Shown here one piece after another: positions 5,749-8,109 of a stretch of DNA of 8,109 bases. The notes beneath the pieces are model-generated. The model did not search any database, had not been told where the DNA came from, and saw only the letters and a program-made list of their open reading frames with translations. Made by a program: the position numbers and the translations under genes. This DNA comes from Klebsiella pneumoniae. GTDB taxonomy: Bacteria; Pseudomonadota; Gammaproteobacteria; Ga0077536. Where the stretch lies: positions 1 through 8,109 of the forward strand of contig CAMCBY010000170.1 of assembly GCA_945873015.1 (NCBI GenBank). Reading direction: 5' to 3'. Position 1 is the stretch's first letter. Each line of letters begins with the position of its first letter.

Positions 5749-6427
5749 TGCCCCACAGCACCTTGTGTAACTGCACCTGCATGCGCACCGCCAGTCGGTC
5801 GGCGAGGATCCATTCGGCCAGCGTGCGTCCGGGCAGGGTTTCGAAACTCGGCGAGAACAACACTTCGACACCCGCCGGCAGCGTCATCGCGCCGATTCTG
5901 GCGCAGCTCCACTCGTAATCCGCACGGTCGCAGATCACGAATTTCAACTGATCGCCTGCGCGCAGGTGCGCGAGGTTGGACCACAGGTTGCGCGCCTCTT
6001 CTTTCGACGCCGGGGTCTTGATGTCCACCACCTGCATCACACGCGCATCGACACCGGCCAAATCCAGTGCACCACTGGTTTCGAGCGACACCTTGAAGCC
6101 CGCGTCACACAGGCGTGTCATGAGCGGCAGACTCGCGGGCTGGGCCAATGGCTCGCCACCGGTCACCGTCACATGGCGTGCGCCAAAACCGGCGACCTTG
6201 GCGAGGATGGAGTCGAGAGACATACGCTCGCCGCCACTGAAGGCGTAGGCGGTATCACAGTACTGGCAGCGCAGCGGGCAACCAGTAGTGCGCACAAATA
6301 CGGTAGGCAAACCGACCGTGGTCGATTCGCCCTGGATGGACAGGAAGATTTCGGTGATGCGCAGCACCTCGGGCTCGGCCGAGGCCGCGGCAGCGCCGAC
6401 TTCAAGCGGCGCGGAGCTGGCCATCAC
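5732..6427 (-). CDS. queE: QueE, 7-carboxy-7-deazaguanine synthase (radical SAM)
   Basis: QueE is a radical SAM enzyme that contracts 6-carboxy-tetrahydropterin to 7-carboxy-7-deazaguanine, the substrate of QueC, encoded next. The 231-residue protein carries FLSIQGESTTVGLPTVFVR (28-46) and the 4Fe-4S motif CPLRCQYC (Cys50, Cys54, Cys57; CX3CX2C). Then follow TVTGGEPLAQP (87-97, the SAM-contacting GGEP), SLETSGA (114-120), VDIKTPAS (134-141) and the C-terminal QLHKVLWG (219-226), all family-typical. The start is ambiguous: GTG at 6427, ATG at 6424 immediately after, or GTG at 6367. The first two add about 20 Ala/Ser/Glu-rich residues before the conserved VLRITEIF, whereas E. coli QueE begins almost directly at that block, so the GTG at 6367 would give the compact form. 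It follows the cpoB stop by 5 bases from the first start and overlaps queC by 17 bases, so it is part of one operon. Confidence 0.96.
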   Translation of the reverse strand: MMASSAPLEVGAAAASAEPEVLRITEIFLSIQGESTTVGLPTVFVRTTGCPLRCQYCDTAYAFSGGERMSLDSILAKVAGFGARHVTVTGGEPLAQPASLPLMTRLCDAGFKVSLETSGALDLAGVDARVMQVVDIKTPASKEEARNLWSNLAHLRAGDQLKFVICDRADYEWSCARIGAMTLPAGVEVLFSPSFETLPGRTLAEWILADRLAVRMQVQLHKVLWGNEPGR

Positions 6428-6432
6428 TTCGC

Positions 6433-7509
6433 TCAGGGCGACTTGGCGCGGATGCGCTGCAAACGTTCATCGGCGAGGCGCGCGGCGGACGAATCAGGGT
6501 ACTTCTGCTTGAGCTGGGTCAGCATCTGCACCGCCTGGTCGCTGCGTCCGAGTTCGTCAAAGCTGTAAGCAATCTTGAGCAAGGCATGGGCCTGCTTCTG
6601 GCTGTCGGGATAATTGCTGATGAGTTTCTGGTATTGGGTAATGGCCGGTTCGAACTTGCGTGTCACATAGTAGGCTTCGCCCACCCAGAACTGCGCGTTG
6701 TCGGCGTATTGACCATTCGGATACTGCTGCAGGTAACGCGTAAAACCTTTGATCGACTGCTCGTACTGGCCGGCCTTCAACATGCCGAAAGCTTCGCGAT
6801 AGGCCGCTTCCGACTCCGGTGTCTCACTGCGCGCGCCGGCGGCAACGGCCGCAGCGGGTGGCGCAAGCACCGCATCGTCATCAACCGCCTGCCTGGCCAC
6901 GCGGCTCGGCTCTGACGGCGTGATGTTTATGGAGCCCGGTTCTGGATCGTTGGGCGACATCACGATGGTGCGACGATCGCCGCCTGGCGGCTGCATACGG
7001 GATGCGGCTTCGTCACTGACATCGATGCCTTCCTCGTCCGGCACCACCGGGCGCAACCGCGCAGTCGGACGCGCCATCTCCACCGCCATTGTCTCCTCGG
7101 ACGGTTTGCCGGCGACAGCGGTGTCGGTCGGCGAATCGAGGGTCGAGATCGGCGGGTCGGCCGGCACACCTGCGGCACCGGCAGATCCCTGTTCGAGTGC
7201 ACTCAGGCGGCGATCGGTGTCGGCATAGGCGTCGCGTTGCGCCTTGCGGACCTGCTCAAGTGTAAAGGTCTGATTCTCGAGTTCACCGCGCAGCTGCTGG
7301 ACTTCCTGCTGCAGCGACTCAATCTGCCGCGACAGCTCAATCAGGCCCGAGCTGTTCAAAGTTCGCTCGAGGCGCGCAACCCTCTCGGCCAACGACACTT
7401 CGTCCTTGGCCGCCAAGACGGACACCGACATGACCGCCAACGACAATGCGAATGCGGCCCGCCAGTGGCGCGCGCGCGGATTCATGACACGGTCGGAATG
7501 GCGGTGCAT
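6433..7509 (-). CDS. cpoB: CpoB (YbgF), periplasmic Tol-Pal coordinator with coiled coil and TPRs
   Basis: CpoB links the Tol-Pal machine to peptidoglycan synthesis by PBP1B during outer-membrane constriction; its N-terminal coiled coil trimerises and its TPR domain binds TolA. The 358-residue frame has a signal peptide, most plausibly from M9 (ATG at 7485): MNPRARHWR, then AAFALSLAVMSVSVLA with a cut before or near AKDEV. A coiled coil at about 37-106 includes IESLQQEVQQLRGELENQ and the family block QRDAYADTDRRLSALE. A Pro/Ala/acidic linker follows at about 107-233. TPR repeats fill about 234-358 (AYREAFGMLKAGQYEQSIKGF; YADNAQFWVGEAYYVTRKF; ALLKIAYSFDELGRSDQAV). The linker makes it nearly 100 residues longer than E. 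coli CpoB (263). The ATG at 7509 has GTGAGAT in the ribosome-site region; the ATG at 7485 gives a cleaner signal peptide. It follows pal after 14 bases. Confidence 0.93.
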   Translation of the reverse strand: MHRHSDRVMNPRARHWRAAFALSLAVMSVSVLAAKDEVSLAERVARLERTLNSSGLIELSRQIESLQQEVQQLRGELENQTFTLEQVRKAQRDAYADTDRRLSALEQGSAGAAGVPADPPISTLDSPTDTAVAGKPSEETMAVEMARPTARLRPVVPDEEGIDVSDEAASRMQPPGGDRRTIVMSPNDPEPGSINITPSEPSRVARQAVDDDAVLAPPAAAVAAGARSETPESEAAYREAFGMLKAGQYEQSIKGFTRYLQQYPNGQYADNAQFWVGEAYYVTRKFEPAITQYQKLISNYPDSQKQAHALLKIAYSFDELGRSDQAVQMLTQLKQKYPDSSAARLADERLQRIRAKSP

Positions 7510-7523
7510 GGCCGTTATCTCAC

Positions 7524-8063
7524 TCAGTAAACGAGTTCAGCGCGACGGTTCTTCTCGTAGGAACCTTCGTCATGACCGTCGACAGCCGGGCGCTCTTCGC
7601 CGTAGCTGACACTCTTGATCTGGCCCGCCGAGGCGCCGAGTAGCACCAGTTGCTTGCGCACCGCCAGCGAACGACGCTCACCGAGAGCGAGGTTGTACTC
7701 ACGCGAACCGCGTTCATCGGCATGACCTTCGACGGTCACCACGGTGCTGGGGTTAGCAGCAAGATAGGAGGCATGGGCGGCGACGGTTTCGTTGAAGTCG
7801 GCGCGGATGTTGGCGCTGTCGTAATCAAAATAGATCACGCGCACGGCAAGCGGGCTGTTGGGATCATTAAGAGCCCCGCCGGCACCGGCACTGCCATCGT
7901 CGGCAAGACCCTGACTCGCGGCGCCGTTGGCACCGGCTGCACCTCTGTCTTCAACACGCGCGCCGGACTGCGCGGTGTCTTTTTTGGTGCTGTTCGAGCT
8001 GCAGGCAGCCAGCATCAGGCTGGCGGTAATGACCAGCAGCAGTTTCAGGATTTTCCCTTTCAT
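7524..8063 (-). CDS. pal: Pal, peptidoglycan-associated outer-membrane lipoprotein
   Basis: Pal is anchored in the inner leaflet of the outer membrane by lipid, binds peptidoglycan through an OmpA-like domain, and is moved by TolQRA-TolB to pull the outer membrane in at division. The 179-residue product has a lipoprotein signal MKGKILKLLLVITASLMLAA with lipobox LAAC (Cys21). Ser at +2 favours outer-membrane sorting. A Gly/Ala/Asp-rich flexible tether at about 25-70 leads to the OmpA domain at about 73-179: RVIYFDYDSANI, VEGHADERGSREYN (111-124), then NLALGERR (124-131), the NX2LX2RR peptidoglycan-binding signature, and the terminal NRRAELVY. The start is supported by a GGGAG ribosome site at 8074-8070. 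A spare ATG five bases earlier gives only ATG-AAA-TGA. tolB is expected upstream but lies outside the window. Confidence 0.97.
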   Translation of the reverse strand: MKGKILKLLLVITASLMLAACSSNSTKKDTAQSGARVEDRGAAGANGAASQGLADDGSAGAGGALNDPNSPLAVRVIYFDYDSANIRADFNETVAAHASYLAANPSTVVTVEGHADERGSREYNLALGERRSLAVRKQLVLLGASAGQIKSVSYGEERPAVDGHDEGSYEKNRRAELVY

Positions 8064-8085
8064 TTCATTCTCCCGTTGAGAGTTT

Positions 8086-8091
8086 GTTATA
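8086..8091 (-). promoter_or_regulatory. Possible -10 box upstream of pal
   Basis: On the minus strand TATAAC lies 22 bases before the pal ATG and matches five of six bases of the -10 consensus. The matching -35 would fall at or beyond the window edge, so it cannot be judged. pal may also be transcribed from upstream tol genes. Confidence 0.25.
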
Positions 8092-8092
8092 G

Positions 8093-8102
8093 ACCGCGCG
8101 GT
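8093..8102. repeat. 10-bp palindrome upstream of pal
   Basis: ACCGCGCGGT is a perfect 10-base palindrome overlapping a further GTGCAC palindrome (8101-8106), just upstream of the possible pal -10 box. It may be part of an operator, a hairpin at the end of the upstream gene, or chance. No reading frame in 8064-8109 could be assigned to an upstream gene. Confidence 0.2.
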
Positions 8103-8109
8103 GCACGGC

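Noticed and set aside
5749..5871. 41-codon N-terminal extension of queC
   Set aside because: Cys/Arg-rich, fully inside queE, and absent from the family. The ATG at 5748 gives the standard length.
8064..8109. 3' end of tolB
   Set aside because: tolB is expected upstream of pal, but the 46 bases show no recognisable TolB C-terminus in any frame.

Overview
The window is a GC-rich stretch of ordinary bacterial chromosome. It is almost fully coding, with short or overlapping gene junctions. Lipopolysaccharide export (LptC, LptA), Kdo synthesis (KdsD), the Tol-Pal partners Pal and CpoB, a MurU-type muramate recycling enzyme and an MltF-type lytic transglycosylase all point to a Gram-negative outer-membrane bacterium. 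Gene content and order (pal-cpoB-queE-queC, and kdsD next to lptC-lptA) fit a gammaproteobacterium. I cannot name a genus from the sequence. I found no mobile element, CRISPR array, tRNA or rRNA.

Layout, left to right. (1) Positions 1-2101, minus strand: the cluster kdsD -> lptC -> lptA, with lptA running off the left edge. It makes a Kdo precursor (KdsD) and builds part of the periplasmic LPS bridge (LptC, LptA). The kdsC phosphatase that often sits between kdsD and lptC is absent; only a 70-base GC-rich spacer is there. (2) Positions 2102-2158: a 57-base divergent promoter region with a perfect TATAAT on the plus strand. (3) Positions 2159-5052, plus strand: murU, a 164-base gap with a candidate promoter, then a large MltF-like transglycosylase with two solute-binding-type modules before its catalytic domain. 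Both genes concern peptidoglycan turnover and recycling. (4) Positions 5056-8063, minus strand: the cluster pal -> cpoB -> queE -> queC. Pal and CpoB belong to the Tol-Pal envelope-constriction machinery. QueE and QueC make the 7-deazaguanine precursor of queuosine. queC converges on the mltF-like gene with only three bases between the stop codons.

Together the genes are mostly an envelope-biogenesis neighbourhood: LPS synthesis and transport, peptidoglycan cleavage and recycling, and outer-membrane constriction, plus two tRNA-modification genes in their commonly seen place after cpoB. No clearly new system is visible. The best leads are the duplicated sensory module of the MltF-like protein and its position beside murU, the missing kdsC, a perfect 14-base palindrome touching the lptC start codon, and an 11-base-spaced direct repeat abutting a candidate promoter before the mltF-like gene.
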